Below, in pieces: positions 48,376 through 59,603 of a stretch of DNA of 64,000 bases (its first letter is position 1; the number at the start of each line of letters is the position of its first letter). The notes under the pieces were generated by a model. The model was not told where the DNA came from. It saw only the letters and a list, made by a program, of their open reading frames with translations, and made no database searches. The position numbers were made by a program, and so were the translations under genes. The stretch is from assembly GCA_951804985.1 (NCBI GenBank), contig OX638132.1, positions 24,466,617 to 24,530,616 on the forward strand. The letters are read 5' to 3'. This DNA is from Dryomyza anilis. Its lineage: Eukaryota; Arthropoda; Insecta; Diptera; Dryomyzidae.

Positions 48376-48959
48376 TCACCAATGATTCCTCAATGATTTC
48401 CGTATTTTTTTAATTTTTTTTTTTTAATTTATATATATATTTTTTTATCTTTTTATAACATTTCATCAATGACGGATTTTCAAAATGTCATTGATATATG
48501 TATATATGACATATGGTGTATAACGTCTTTAATGCAATGTCATTTATGAAATTGTTGTAGACATATTCATCAATGACAAATTTCCAATGTCTCCGATTCA
48601 TCATTGATGTCTTTGTCATCAATGATGCCGTTTCCTGCTGGGACGTTTTTAATAAAAAATGCTCTCGAATTTTCAGGCCCTTTTCAGACACTTTTTGGAA
48701 TTAAATAAATTCAATCCCTTCCACAACCAATTTTACAAAAAACTGTAAATGAAATTTTTCTTCCAATTATCGGTACATTATATCGATAAATACTATTATT
48801 CCCTTTGTTTTTAAAGATATTTAAATTTAAACTTGAAAAAAATATTATTTTTTATAGTCTCTTTTCGGACAATATTTTTGAGTAGAGCAACACAATTTCT
48901 GTTAAAACTGCTGGGATGTTCCATTTTAAATCATCGAACGGATTTCCCCTACCTCCTCA

Positions 48960-50215
48960 GAAATAATTCAAATTTAGTACAAATGCTGTCCTAGAGTAAG
49001 CTAAGACAATATATAAATTTTGGATCTCTAGGTAATATGGTTCCCGAAATATGACGAGTTCAGATGAGAAAAAATAGGTGAAAACTCACAAAGGTGGATT
49101 AACTTTATTGTATTTATCTTAAAAACTAGTTTACGTACAAAGTCAATTGAGGTATCATTTGAAAGGTATAAAGATGGTCTTTGATAAGTCGTATAATTTT
49201 ATTTATGTATCCAAAGGTTAAAAGTCATTATCGCATGATCTAAATTTGGAATGAAATTTCTCAAAAACCCATATTTTTAAAAGTTTCAAAAAATGTATGT
49301 TATTTTTTATCTTCTTCGTAATATTTGTGTTAAATTTTATATGTGTATTCGTATTTGTTCCTAAGTTATAAATAAAAATGTGTAATCAAGTTAACTTAAT
49401 TGCGTTTATCTAAACAAGTAGTTTACATACATACATCAGTATCGGTATCGTTTAAAAGTTATTTAGATGCCCTTTAATACGAGAAGGGAATACATCTTTG
49501 TTTCCAAAAGTCAATGGCCAATATCACATGGTGTTACGGATACTTTGTTTATAAAACACATTGTTTCAATTTCTATAAAAATACTATTTGTTTCCTTTCA
49601 TAAAAAATATTTGTAAAATTTTCATGATTGTCATTTAAAGAAAACTTTTTGTGAGAAAAGTTCCTCTTCTTCATTTTTAAAATAAATTAGTACTTTCAAA
49701 ATAGATTTTGGGAAGCTATATATCAAAGACTAATGATTTTTAAATAATTGGTGTACTCCTTTCGGTTCATGAGTTATTAACAAAAATGTGCAAGTAAATA
49801 GAAACAAAATTCAAATAACATTGAAAACTTCGACTTTATTTCACATTTTCATTTTTAACTCAGAAACATGTACGAATACACCTATAAAATTTAACACAAA
49901 TTTTAAGAAGAAAATCAACATTAACATATATTTTTTTTGAAAATTTTAAAAATATGCGTTTTTGAGAAAAATCATTGCAAAATGTATATTATGTGATAGT
50001 GACCTTTAACCTTTGGATACAAAAATAAAATTATATGCCATAATAAAGAACATCTTTATACCTTTTAAATGATACCTCAATTGACCTTGTGCGTAAACCC
50101 GTTTTTCAGATTAATGCAATTAAGTTAACGCACCTTTGTGAGTTTTTACATATTTTTCACTTTTTAAGCCGCTATATTTCGGAAACCATAGAAGGTAAAA
50201 GTTTAAAATATTGCA
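48960..50215. repeat. 1.2-kb imperfect palindrome with a third internal unit
   Basis: 49015-49330 (for example CAATTGAGGTATCATTTGAA and AAAGGTATAAAGATGGTCTT) is matched in inverse orientation by about 49890-50200. A third, direct copy lies at about 49385-49540, and a related copy occurs at 37800-38030. No coding frame is seen. It may be a fold-back transposon. Confidence 0.75.
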
Positions 50216-50218
50216 TAT

Positions 50219-50371
50219 TTTTATACCCTACTCTAAGAGTGAAAGGGTATATTCAATTTGGTACGCCGTTTGTAACACCCAGAAGGAAGCATCTCCGGTA
50301 TGGAAAAGTATATATATTCTTGATCAGCATGACCTCCTGAGTCGATTTAGCGATGTCCGTCTGTCTATCTA

Positions 50372-50422
<51 letters not shown>

Positions 50423-50667
50423 GCCTGTCTATCTGTCTGTCCGTCTGTCGGTTAAAATCCCTACTACTTAAAAAATTTAAAAGTTAGATAAATGAAACTC
50501 ATAACTTAGGTTACTTATATACCTACGCAGTATGTGCGAAAAAATTGGAGAGATCGGTCTATTCTGACCTGTGATCTGACCATTTATATTCAAATAACTC
50601 ATATAAAATTTACATCTACGGATCACTTTTGCTGTATACGTGCTAGGTAAGCTTTTTTGGTCAAATA
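50219..50667 (+). mobile_element. Helentron family B, left piece (split copy)
   Basis: Runs from TTTATACCCTACTCTAAGAG, with a long CTGT tract at 50357-50430, to TTTTTTGGTCAAATA, where a large element interrupts it. The rest resumes at 57415. Confidence 0.9.
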
Positions 50668-51277
50668 CACTGAGAAAATTTTGACATAGAAATTTTTAAC
50701 ACGTCTCCTGTTAAATATACATGACAAATTTTTCTACAGAAAACAAAACAATTTTGAAAATTAACAAGATATTTATTACATGTTTCATATTGTTAAAATA
50801 ACACGGGGTGAATTCAGATTGATAACAAGAACACAGTGTTAAATTTACGCGTTCAAGTGTAAAATTAATATGGTGTTATACGTTTATCAATGAGATTTGA
50901 AAATTTCAAACAAACATTTTATTGATTGGTGTTTATTCAAGAAAGAATTCTTTGGTAAGCATCATTAATTTAATTTATTTCATTTAATTTAATTCATATT
51001 ATTTAATTTTGCATTTATATACATTTACTATAGACTGACAATGGATTTTCTTGAATTCAAATTGATGTGGAGAAATTTCAGTTAAATCCGAAGATGGACC
51101 CGCCAGGACAAATCGTCAATTTGAATATTTAAATGAAATGACGTCTTGCAAAGGCAATAATCTGAAAAACTGTGTAAAAATACATCTCCATTCTTTATAT
51201 CTAAGTTTTCGTCATTTTGTAGCGAAATGGTTCATTATGAGTTCCTGATGACTAAGGAGAGAAGTTAATTTTGTAGC

Positions 51278-51580
51278 ATGTAACGAATGTTAATGTTGAT
51301 GTTTTTGCAAGTGTCGTTAGCGGAAGCACGCATTTGTTTCCGGCTCTTTCTCGTCGGCTAGGGGAGGAGTTCGGGTGCTAACTTCGCTTGGTACGATCTA
51401 GATATTCATTTAATATTGCGTGCTTGCATTATAAGAGAAAAGAAAAGCTTACGATAACAGAGAGAAGTAAAACCAAAAGTGAGAGAAAGGAAACGGAAAT
51501 AAAAAGAAACTCAACATTGATATTGGTGACGTGTGCGATGGTGTTACTGCAACGCCATAAGCCCTCCCATCCATGATCAT
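51278..51580 (+). promoter_or_regulatory. Promoter-like or LTR-like GC island
   Basis: The island has a TATA-like box (GCATTATAAGAG near 51426) downstream of GC-rich sequence and is followed by ATTGGTGACGTGTGCGATGG. TGTAACGAATG to ACTCAACA (51278-51514) could be a solo LTR followed by a primer-binding-like TGGTGACG, but no partner LTR or gag/pol frame is present. It could equally be a promoter of the surrounding element. Confidence 0.25.
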
Positions 51581-51976
51581 CATTTTTACCACTTCAAAAA
51601 AATTGATTATCGATGATCCCAAATATTAACCTAACACAGCAACAAAATTAACGCAATTAGCGAGAAGTCAAACGAAAAATATTTAGTGCTTCATCATTAT
51701 TAACAGAAAACAATATTTATTAAGGAATCTTAAAATTAAACAAATTTGAATTAAATTCATAAGTAAAAGGTGCTAACCAGGGCAAAATAAAAACTAATTT
51801 AAAATACATATTACATTATTTAATAGAGAAAAAAAAATTGTAAAAATTATAATTGTTTTAATAAAATTTGGTGTTAGCATATCATGGCTAATTAAATTTC
51901 TAAATCGTATGGTAATTGCGAATGTTTCAAACGAGAATAAATTATGGGTGATTTATTATTTTTTTTCTAAAGTTTG

Positions 51977-52002
51977 TTTTTTTTTTTTTTTTTTTTTTTT
52001 TT
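51977..52002. repeat. Poly-T run of 26
   Basis: An uninterrupted T tract inside the 6.7-kb element. Confidence 0.95.
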
Positions 52003-52801
52003 AAATGGGTGCAAAAATTCGACGGGGAAAATATCTGAAAATCAAATGGTTACAGCATGTATATATTATATGTGTGCAAAAAAAATTATAATAATATAGT
52101 TTATAAAAAAATATAAGTATGTGCAAATATAAAATAACGCGAAATAATTTCAATATAATTTCTCGCAGTGTGTTTGTTTAGCGACAAACAGGTTCTAAAA
52201 AAAAAATATTTATGTTGAACAAATGCTTGAGTTTGTTATTGAAGCCGTTCGCTCAAAATGTTGGTGTAAATTGATATGGAGCTTTTTATGCTCTCTCGCA
52301 GTTGTATGTTTAGTGAAATTAATCTGTTCATTTTGTTGTTGTTTAAATTTAATTATGACAAAATTTAGGTTTGGGTTTTTTTTTATGCTCTCATTATATT
52401 GGACGTTAATGATTTTTTTTTTCGCGATTACAACAAAAAAATAATATTTGATGTTTTAAAATTTCGAATTCATTTTTTTTTTTCTTTGTTATTTTTGGTT
52501 TTAAAATAGTATTATAACATTATATAAAATTAAAATTGTGATTGAAATACAAATAGACAATTTAGTTCACCTTCATAACATTTTATGAATTAAATCTTAA
52601 TATTTTCAAAGATTAAAAAAAAATATTCATATAGTTTTAATTTCTTAGCGTGTACTGCATTTCATATGCATTAAGCTCTCAATGCTATTGAGCGTACATA
52701 CCAAAAACTCAAAGCTTTATGAAGTGTGGTGAATTTCTTTTGTCAATAAGTATACACTATCACTTTTACTAAATACAATAAAAAATCAAAGAGAGACTTA
52801 C

Positions 52802-52876
52802 ATTAGTTGAAACAGCCGATGAGTCGCTCCCACGATGAAAGATCTTTCACGATGGTTGACGATTGCTGGTGCTGAG
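52802..52876 (-). other. Possible exon (third in chain)
   Basis: A 75-bp GC-richer segment is bounded on the minus strand by TTGTTTTAG and a strong donor GTAAGT. It is divisible by three. One frame is open throughout (APAIVNHRERSFIVGATHRL). Another gives SSTIVKDLSSWERLIGCFN and then a stop. No homology is recognised. Confidence 0.25.
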
Positions 52877-53918
52877 CTAAAACAATTAAATGGCTTACGA
52901 TACACGCCATATGGGGAATTTTTATTATTAAATTGAGGGGAAGTATAGCAAGGTTCCGAACCAATGCGTATAAGAGATTATATCTCCTCTAATTCCTTTT
53001 TTTTTTCAATCAAACTTTACACAAATAATAAATATGCACGCTGCATAATTCTTCATTTTAAATATATATTTAATTTTTAAATTATATATATATATATTTT
53101 TTTTTTTTTAACACTTTCGGAAAATTTTAAATTCTTTTTGAATTTTTCGCATTAAAAAAAAACAGTATTATCCGAAATACATAAAAACCAACCGTTCTTT
53201 TTTTTATATAGCGTTGACTTTTTCAAGGTTATTTTGGCTTATTTTTGCACGAACATTTTTGAAGCTAATTTTGCACACACACATTTTTTCAGAATTATAT
53301 ACATACTTTTTTTTTTTTATATACATAATAATTTTTTTTTATTTTTTATTATGAATTTGAACTTATATATTATTTTTGCACTCATTTCATATTTTTTTTT
53401 TTTTTATATCACTATTTTCGCATAATTTTCTTTTAACTTTAACTAATTAAAACATATATATTTAATTATTTTAAATTATGACAAAAGAAGATTTTAAAGA
53501 AGATTTACCAAATTTTTCCTTTAAACAGAATTTAACCTTCTTTTACTTTATAATAAAATTTAACCTTTTAATAATATATATTTTTGTATTACTAATTTTC
53601 TTTATTATTTTTTTTTTTTGTTCTTTTTTAAATAATTTTCTTTTCACCTTTTTCCCATAATTACTTTTTGTCACGAATAATTTTAATAACTTTTTTTTTG
53701 TTACATTTCGATTTTCGTGTTTTTTTTTTTTATGGACTTTTGTCTCTTTTGGGAATCACTTAATAAATGTTTTTAATTTTAGTTTTATATATTATTTTTT
53801 TTTGTTTGTTTTCGCCACTTCACAATATTTTTTTTTCTACGCTTTTGGGGCGGATTTTGGGTTGATCGAGGTTTGTGGTCGGATCGCGGTTTGTGGTCGG
53901 ATCGCGGATCTTTTTCAC

Positions 53919-54033
53919 CTTCTACCAATACACTGTTGGTGGAGATGCGGCTCGCGGGTGGAGATGCGGTTCGATGGTGCAATCGGTCCGTCGATTTCAA
54001 TCGTTGCTTCGTTTGTCACCAACTGAAGTTCTG
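53919..54033 (-). other. Possible exon (second in chain)
   Basis: An acceptor ATTGCAG preceded by a CTAAT branch-like site opens a frame reading ELQLVTNEATIEIDGPIAPS. Donors GTAGAA (53925) or GTGAAA (53918) could end it. The phase joins correctly to the exon at 54220-54265. Function is unknown and expression unproven. Confidence 0.25.
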
Positions 54034-54219
54034 CTGCAATGCGTAATTAGTCAGAGGTGATCTTTCTCATCCTCCTACGCATGTATTTAAGTGTGTGTGA
54101 AGTTGGGAATATGCTGATGAGAGCAATTAAAATTATTGCATAATTAAGTGCCAAATCTATTGAGAGATTTGTAATTAAAAAAAATAAAATATATGGATAA
54201 TACAAAGAGAGCAATTTAC

Positions 54220-54265
54220 CCGTATAGGAATTGGCACAGAAATGAAAATAGGCCGAATCCAATTG
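54220..54265 (-). other. Possible exon (first coding in chain)
   Basis: A 46-bp segment between ACGCAG and GTAAAT encodes QLDSAYFHFCANSYT with one base left over. That phase fits the next candidate exon, giving an intron of about 186 bp. No start codon is identified upstream. Confidence 0.25.
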
Positions 54266-54539
54266 CTGCGTTGTCTATTATATTGACAATAAAATTATTC
54301 TATTTATAGAAATTTTACTATTTTTAAAATGAATTTAATTAAAAATTTAGAGAAATAAAAACTCACTTTTTATTTGTAATAAATTCGTATAAATGTTTTT
54401 ATAGAATTTTAGGAGAATTCCGAGAGTTACTTAAAATCCGGAAAATATGGAAAAAAAAATACTGCAAAAATTTGCAGAAAATTAGGTACAAATAAAAATA
54501 AAATTAATTGAAACACTTACATTTTTGTTATACAAAATA

Positions 54540-54785
54540 TATTTATATTTCACAGAACTAGTGAAGATTTATATTTTGTTCGACAACGACAATCAGCAAA
54601 AGGATTGAAAATTTTGCTGTTTTCTCTTTTATAGAAAATTTTTCTTCGAAAAATATGATTTCCAAGAAAATAACGAAAGGAGGAACGAATACTGAAAGGA
54701 GGAACGAATACTAAAAGGGAAACGAATACTGAAATTCAACCAACTTCACCCACAGCTGAACAGTGTTGGGCAGCGACATGGAAGT
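54540..54785 (-). promoter_or_regulatory. Promoter-like region upstream of the possible exons
   Basis: The minus strand carries TTTTCTATAAAAGAG (TATA-like, near 54628-54640), preceded by repeated TATTCGTTCCTCCTTTC units and followed by an ACAAAAATGTAAGTG donor-like site (54533). It could be the 5' end of a transcript running toward 52802; this is inference only. Confidence 0.25.
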
Positions 54786-55079
54786 GTTGCCAATGACCCA
54801 ATAACATAGAAAAATTATTTTGACGACAAATAAATCAAAAAAAAATAAAAAAAATTAGGGTACAAGCGCTCCTACAATTTCTCATAACTATTCCCGTAAT
54901 GAGGTATAACCAGTAGAAGGAGTCTCAAAAGTACCATCATGTCTTTTGAAAAATAATTGTCTTTACAAATGAACTAGGTTCTCTAAAAAAATTAATTCCT
55001 CAACACGTATACCTAATAATACCGAATATTAGTCTCAACACAGTTTTGCTCCTGTCTTATTTTTAATATTACAACCAAT

Positions 55080-55215
55080 CTAACTTCGGAGAGTCATTTA
55101 TCTAGCTCCTCTAGATTTCTCTAAATGTGATTTCATCAGACAGACTTTCTGAGTTACAAACGGTGGTACAAACGGTGTACTAAACTGAATATACTCTATC
55201 ACTCTTAGGCACTTA
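55080..55215 (-). mobile_element. Helentron family B scrap
   Basis: GTGATTTCATCAGACAGACT and CTGAATATACTCTATCACTC resemble the 5' third of family B. It is strongly decayed. Confidence 0.45.
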
Positions 55216-55354
55216 GTGCCTACATAGATTTCCAAGAGTAAATCTATGTGAAAATAAAAATGGGCTATATCGCAAAATCCACAGCCGATATCAAAAAACC
55301 TATGCCATTTTTGGAATCAGCTCACAAATTTTAAGTGAGAAGTACTATAATTTT

Positions 55355-55667
55355 AATAATAATAATAATAGTTTGGCGCTACAGTCCTGTATAGAACTTC
55401 GGCCGAGCTCTCTCACCATTTTGACCTGTGCGTGTTATATTTGTACTCAAAGTGGTGGGACATACAGTTTATTGCCGAATCCGAACGGCGGGTGAGAGCT
55501 TTTCATAGGCAATGGTTTTACTCTCGTAGGTTTGCCATTTACTGCCGAGAGGTAGCGCGGTATAGAAAAATGTTTCCATGAAAAGATGTTGTTAGCCCCA
55601 GTCCAGGCTTGAACCGGGGACCTTTCGGCTCGCAGTCCAACGCACTAACCACTGAGCTATCGCGGCT
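55355..55667 (-). mobile_element. tRNA-derived SINE, copy 4
   Basis: Flanked by a perfect 11-bp target duplication, ACTATAATTTT, at 55344-55354 and 55668-55678. It has an AAT-repeat tail and sits inside the 6.7-kb element. Confidence 0.95.
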
Positions 55668-56578
55668 ACTATAATTTTCACTGCACCAAAATTTCTGTAA
55701 TAAAAAATATTCTGTAATATTTTCAAGAAGATTTAATTCAAAATTTAAATAAGGACTAATATTCGTTGTTATTAGGCTTATATTTCAGAAATGGTGTGTG
55801 TTTATTGTTTGGAGAAACGAATATTTTCTCCAAAGACATTATGATAGTTTTCTGACTTCTTCTACTGGTTAAAAGCTCCTTAACGAGATTTGGAATGAGA
55901 AATCCATTAAATTGGTGGTAAACCTTTAAGGATCAAACTTATATTGTGCAGTGGAAATCATCTTTAGGAAGTTCCCTATACTTGCTCCTTAGACATCAGA
56001 AACGCACAATGAACCAATTTGCAATAATATGAGAAAATATATTGGATAAAATATATTGGATATCCTTTCGGACCCCATAACTTAAACCAGACGTGTAGGA
56101 CTATAAGTTTATACGTTATTTCTGATCCACTAACCATGTAACACCTAAAATAATTTTTGTATTAGATATATAATAAAAATTAAATTATTTAATTACCAAA
56201 TTTCGTTTCATTTAATATTTCTATATATGGCAAAAAAGGGAACATGTTAATTTAACAAGAGTATTAAGGTTACATTTACACGGTTTATTATGTAATTTTA
56301 ACACCGTGATACTATAAAATTAACAGTACAAAAAGGTAAAACAAGGCGATGAATCATGTCAAATTTACATTTTACAATTTTGATTCAACAAGACATCGAG
56401 TTAGCCTAAACATTTATCCAATGTAAATCTAACATTATACAACATTATTCAATATATCATGATGAATTAAACAGATAATTCATGTTCTGTTAACAATTTT
56501 TTAATGTTAATAATTAACATTATGAAATCATGTTAAATTCATGTATCTTGTTAAAAATTAACACTATGAATCTGTTTG

Positions 56579-57358
56579 AAAAACGAGTTGGGAAAGTTAG
56601 GTCACATGGGGCGGATTTTTATAGTCGGTCGGGCCCGACTATGGAATACCCTACAGCTTTGGTGGGGATATTAATGTGGGATATTTAATTGCATACCTTA
56701 ATTTTAAAGTTTTTAATTATGCTGAACCTCCCCACCCTCAGAATATTATTCATATATCAGAAATTTACGTCTTATATCCCCATAAATTAAAAAATTTATA
56801 TAAAAGTATAAACAACTAAAAAAAAAATTTAAAAATATAATTGGGCGGACCACGCCTATATTTAAAATTTTGAAAGGCTAATATTTCATAGATTTGATTT
56901 TAATAATTAACGGATCAAATTTCTACTATGAAAACCCGGGAAATAATGAAAAAAAAGTGGGCGTATCACGCCCATTTTTGAACCACATATTTATAGGTGA
57001 ATTCTAACAATACCTTTTAAATTTTATAACTGTACCTTCAATACTTTTCGAGTTATTAGTTCATTTGTTGGCTCATTTTCAAACTCAGTTCCTACTTTTG
57101 GCTAAAATATATTGAGACGAAATTTCATCGCATTCTGACCAGTATTTCTCAAGTTATTCTGTATTCGGACAGCAAGATAGCAAGACGGACTGACAGACAG
57201 ACAGACAGACAGACAGACGGACATGGCTAAACGGACTCGAGTAGTGATGCTGATCAAGAATATATATACTTTTCCATACCGGACACGCCTCCTAAGGGGC
57301 GTTACGATAAATGCACAAAGTTAATATACCCTGTACCTCATAGGTTTAGGGTATAAAA
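56579..57358 (-). mobile_element. DINE-1/Helentron-like element, family A, copy 4
   Basis: Full-length, with the GTCGGGCCCGAC palindrome and a long GACA tract. It sits near the right end of the 6.7-kb element. Flanks GAATCTGTTTGAA and ACATGAAATCTGTTTAA are similar subterminal repeats of that element. Confidence 0.9.
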
Positions 57359-57414
57359 ACAACATGAAATCTGTTTAATTTCTGTTTAAATTTACATGAT
57401 TTTTTCCCTGAGTG

Positions 57415-57738
57415 TATATATTGATTTCATGCTCAAATACATGGAAATAATGTTTTCCCGCGATACGACTTTTGGTTCCCAAAAAAAAAATTCGAAATTC
57501 GGTACACCTATCCATTGGTAAATATGGGTATCAAATGAATGGAAATTCTTCAGCGATTGAAAGTTTGTAGTTATTTTCAGTATTCGTATACCCTGGTGAC
57601 CTATATACCACTTTTAATGGCAACCACACTTATGTTTAGGGTGTTTATAGTCGGCTTACTATAACTTTAATAATCCTAACCAATTACACCTACTATAAAA
57701 TGTCCCTATTTTAAAATTGATCTAATCTTCCCAACTGC
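57415..57738 (+). mobile_element. Helentron family B, right piece (split copy)
   Basis: Continues the copy begun at 50219, from TATATATTGATTTCATGCTC to CTAATCTTCCCAACTG. Confidence 0.9.
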
Positions 57739-57839
57739 AAAATGCAAAATGTTATCAATTTCAAAGAGGATGATGTTTAATTTTATTATTTTTTTTTTTT
57801 GATTTAAAATGGATATTTTTTACTTGTATATTCACATTA

Positions 57840-58118
57840 CTGAAAAATGGTCGTTTTTACCCGAAATTTTCTCAAAAATGCTACATAGTAGGAAAAAAAC
57901 TAAGTATGCAAAAAGAATAAGCATTCTTTAGATATGAAGTAATGATATTTTCCGATCAGGAATATTATTATTTTTATTGGAAGTTGATTATATAAAAAAG
58001 TATCAAAATTAAGTTCTCAAAGAATATTTTAAAAAATTGATCAATTAGAAAAAAAACTGAGTAAACATTCAAACTCAACACCACCAAATTATATAGAATT
58101 GATGTATGGGATGTCCAT
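57840..58118. mobile_element. Right end of a long-TIR element (family of 1452-3318)
   Basis: AAGAATAAGCATTCTT and AATTATATAGAATTGATGTA match the right part of the element at 1452-3318. The terminal extension GGGATGTC helps define the TIR. Confidence 0.75.
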
Positions 58119-58119
58119 G

Positions 58120-59600
58120 GTAAAAATTGTATTGTGTAGTGTAATTATCCTAGAAAACTATATTTTCACTGAGCCGGTTATTTTAAAGAAACCTATAATG
58201 TCGGAGCAATGTAGGAGCAATGTAGGGGCAATTGTTAGAGCTGATACATTTAGGTTAGTTTTGTTTATCCTTAATCTTGATATATAAAAATATTATATTA
58301 ACTATTTATTAACATAAACTATTTAATACATGTACAAAAATTGCATTTTATATTGCGTTTATTTTTTTTTTTTTTAATGATGGTGTTGCTCATACGAAGT
58401 GATGCTCTAAATTAAATATTATGCCATTCATACAGAATGCTGTAAAATGTATATTTTCATATATATAGATTGAATGGCAAATTGATCATAAAACGAAGCA
58501 CAAATGTGACTTAGAATAACAAATATTAAGGCAAATTTTGTCATGCCTTTTATAGGCAAAACCTACGCAAATTGACACTGCTTCGTCGTATTAATAACTG
58601 CCAATCGAACGTATAAACAGGCGCAGATGTTGCACAGCACCTGTGTTAATAAAGAAAATAGTTTAATTTATAAAAGAAGTGGAAGAAAAAATGAATGCGA
58701 CACACACGCAAAATTGCAAAACACTTGAACCCATAAAGAGATATAGTAGTTGGCATCAAACAGGGTCAGCAACAAGGAGCCAAACAAAACGTACGACTCC
58801 CGAGAAAAAGCAGCAGCAGCTGCAGTTTCACACATACTTAAACGTGCCACTCTGTGTGCGTGTAATGAACTCTTTTATGTGCGCAACACCTGAGTTTAGG
58901 CAATAATGTTGCTGGCGATGAAGCAGCAGATGAAGTGCGTAAAAATAAGCAGCTCAGCTGAATTAATTAAATTGCAGAAGAGCTACAGCAGATGAAGTAT
59001 AAAATAGTAAAAATGAATAAAAAGCAACAATCTAGAGAATACTTCAATATAAAAAAAAAGAATTTAATAAAAAAAGAGAAAAAACTGCTTTAAGAAAAAT
59101 GCTTTCGCCCAAATTACAAAAAGCTTCATATGAAGAACGATATTAAATGTTGCAAATTGTCAGAGGACATACACTGTTATTTACACTTAAATGTGTTGTA
59201 AGTAGGTCGTTGCCTACTTCCAGGCTGTCATTTTTATTTGCCATATACTCACTCATGCACATACACACACACACGCGCATCCTTGAAACCTAGTAGCAAT
59301 TGAGCTACACATGACATCTGTTCAAATTATACTTGATGACAAAAAATAAAAATGCTGTTGCATACTTTTCGCGCTTAGGTTTTTTATTGCATGCTTTAAG
59401 GCTGTCGCTACTGCTTCACGACTTCAATATTATGCATTTTGTTGACGTTTAAATATTAAATTTTTAAAAGTTGCTTGACACATGTTGAACTTGTGTTGGA
59501 GTGAATTTAAACGAAGCACAGTGGCTGATACTAATAAAAGGCAGTTCAAAATTTATAAGTTTTTAAATAGTTGAATACATAATATAGGGTCATTTTAAAC
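58120..59600. other. Apparently unique noncoding DNA
   Basis: 58540-59300 has balanced composition, CAG-rich stretches (AGCAGCAGCTGCAG near 58811) and a CA/CG microsatellite (59262-59279). Overlapping sense and antisense frames at 58668-58906 arise from the CAG repeats. Host origin is possible. Confidence 0.4.
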
Positions 59601-59603
59601 ATA

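Larger units (their letters stand above)
50668..57414. mobile_element. 6.7-kb TA-flanked element inserted in a Helentron
   Basis: The left end CACTGAGAAAATTTTG and the inverse of the right end CACTCAGGGAAAAAATC lie inside TA. Removing the interval plus one TA restores the Helentron sequence CAAATATATATTG exactly as in the uninterrupted copy at 40422-40434. Subterminal stretches at both ends are rich in AACATG, GTTAAATT and CACGG motifs. It holds a SINE (55355-55667) and a Helentron (56579-57358), so the original was about 5.65 kb. No transposase frame is recognisable. Short GC-richer islands with splice-like signals lie within. The superfamily is unknown; the CACT start recalls CACTA/CMC elements, but this is weak. 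Confidence 0.65.

Noticed and set aside
51278..51514. Solo LTR
   Set aside because: It begins TG and ends CA with a TATA-like box, but no second LTR, clear target duplication or gag/pol frame is present; kept only as a low-confidence regulatory island.
58668..58906. Overlapping sense and antisense frames with polyAla or polyGln
   Set aside because: They derive from a CAG-rich stretch; no conserved domain or clear gene signals.
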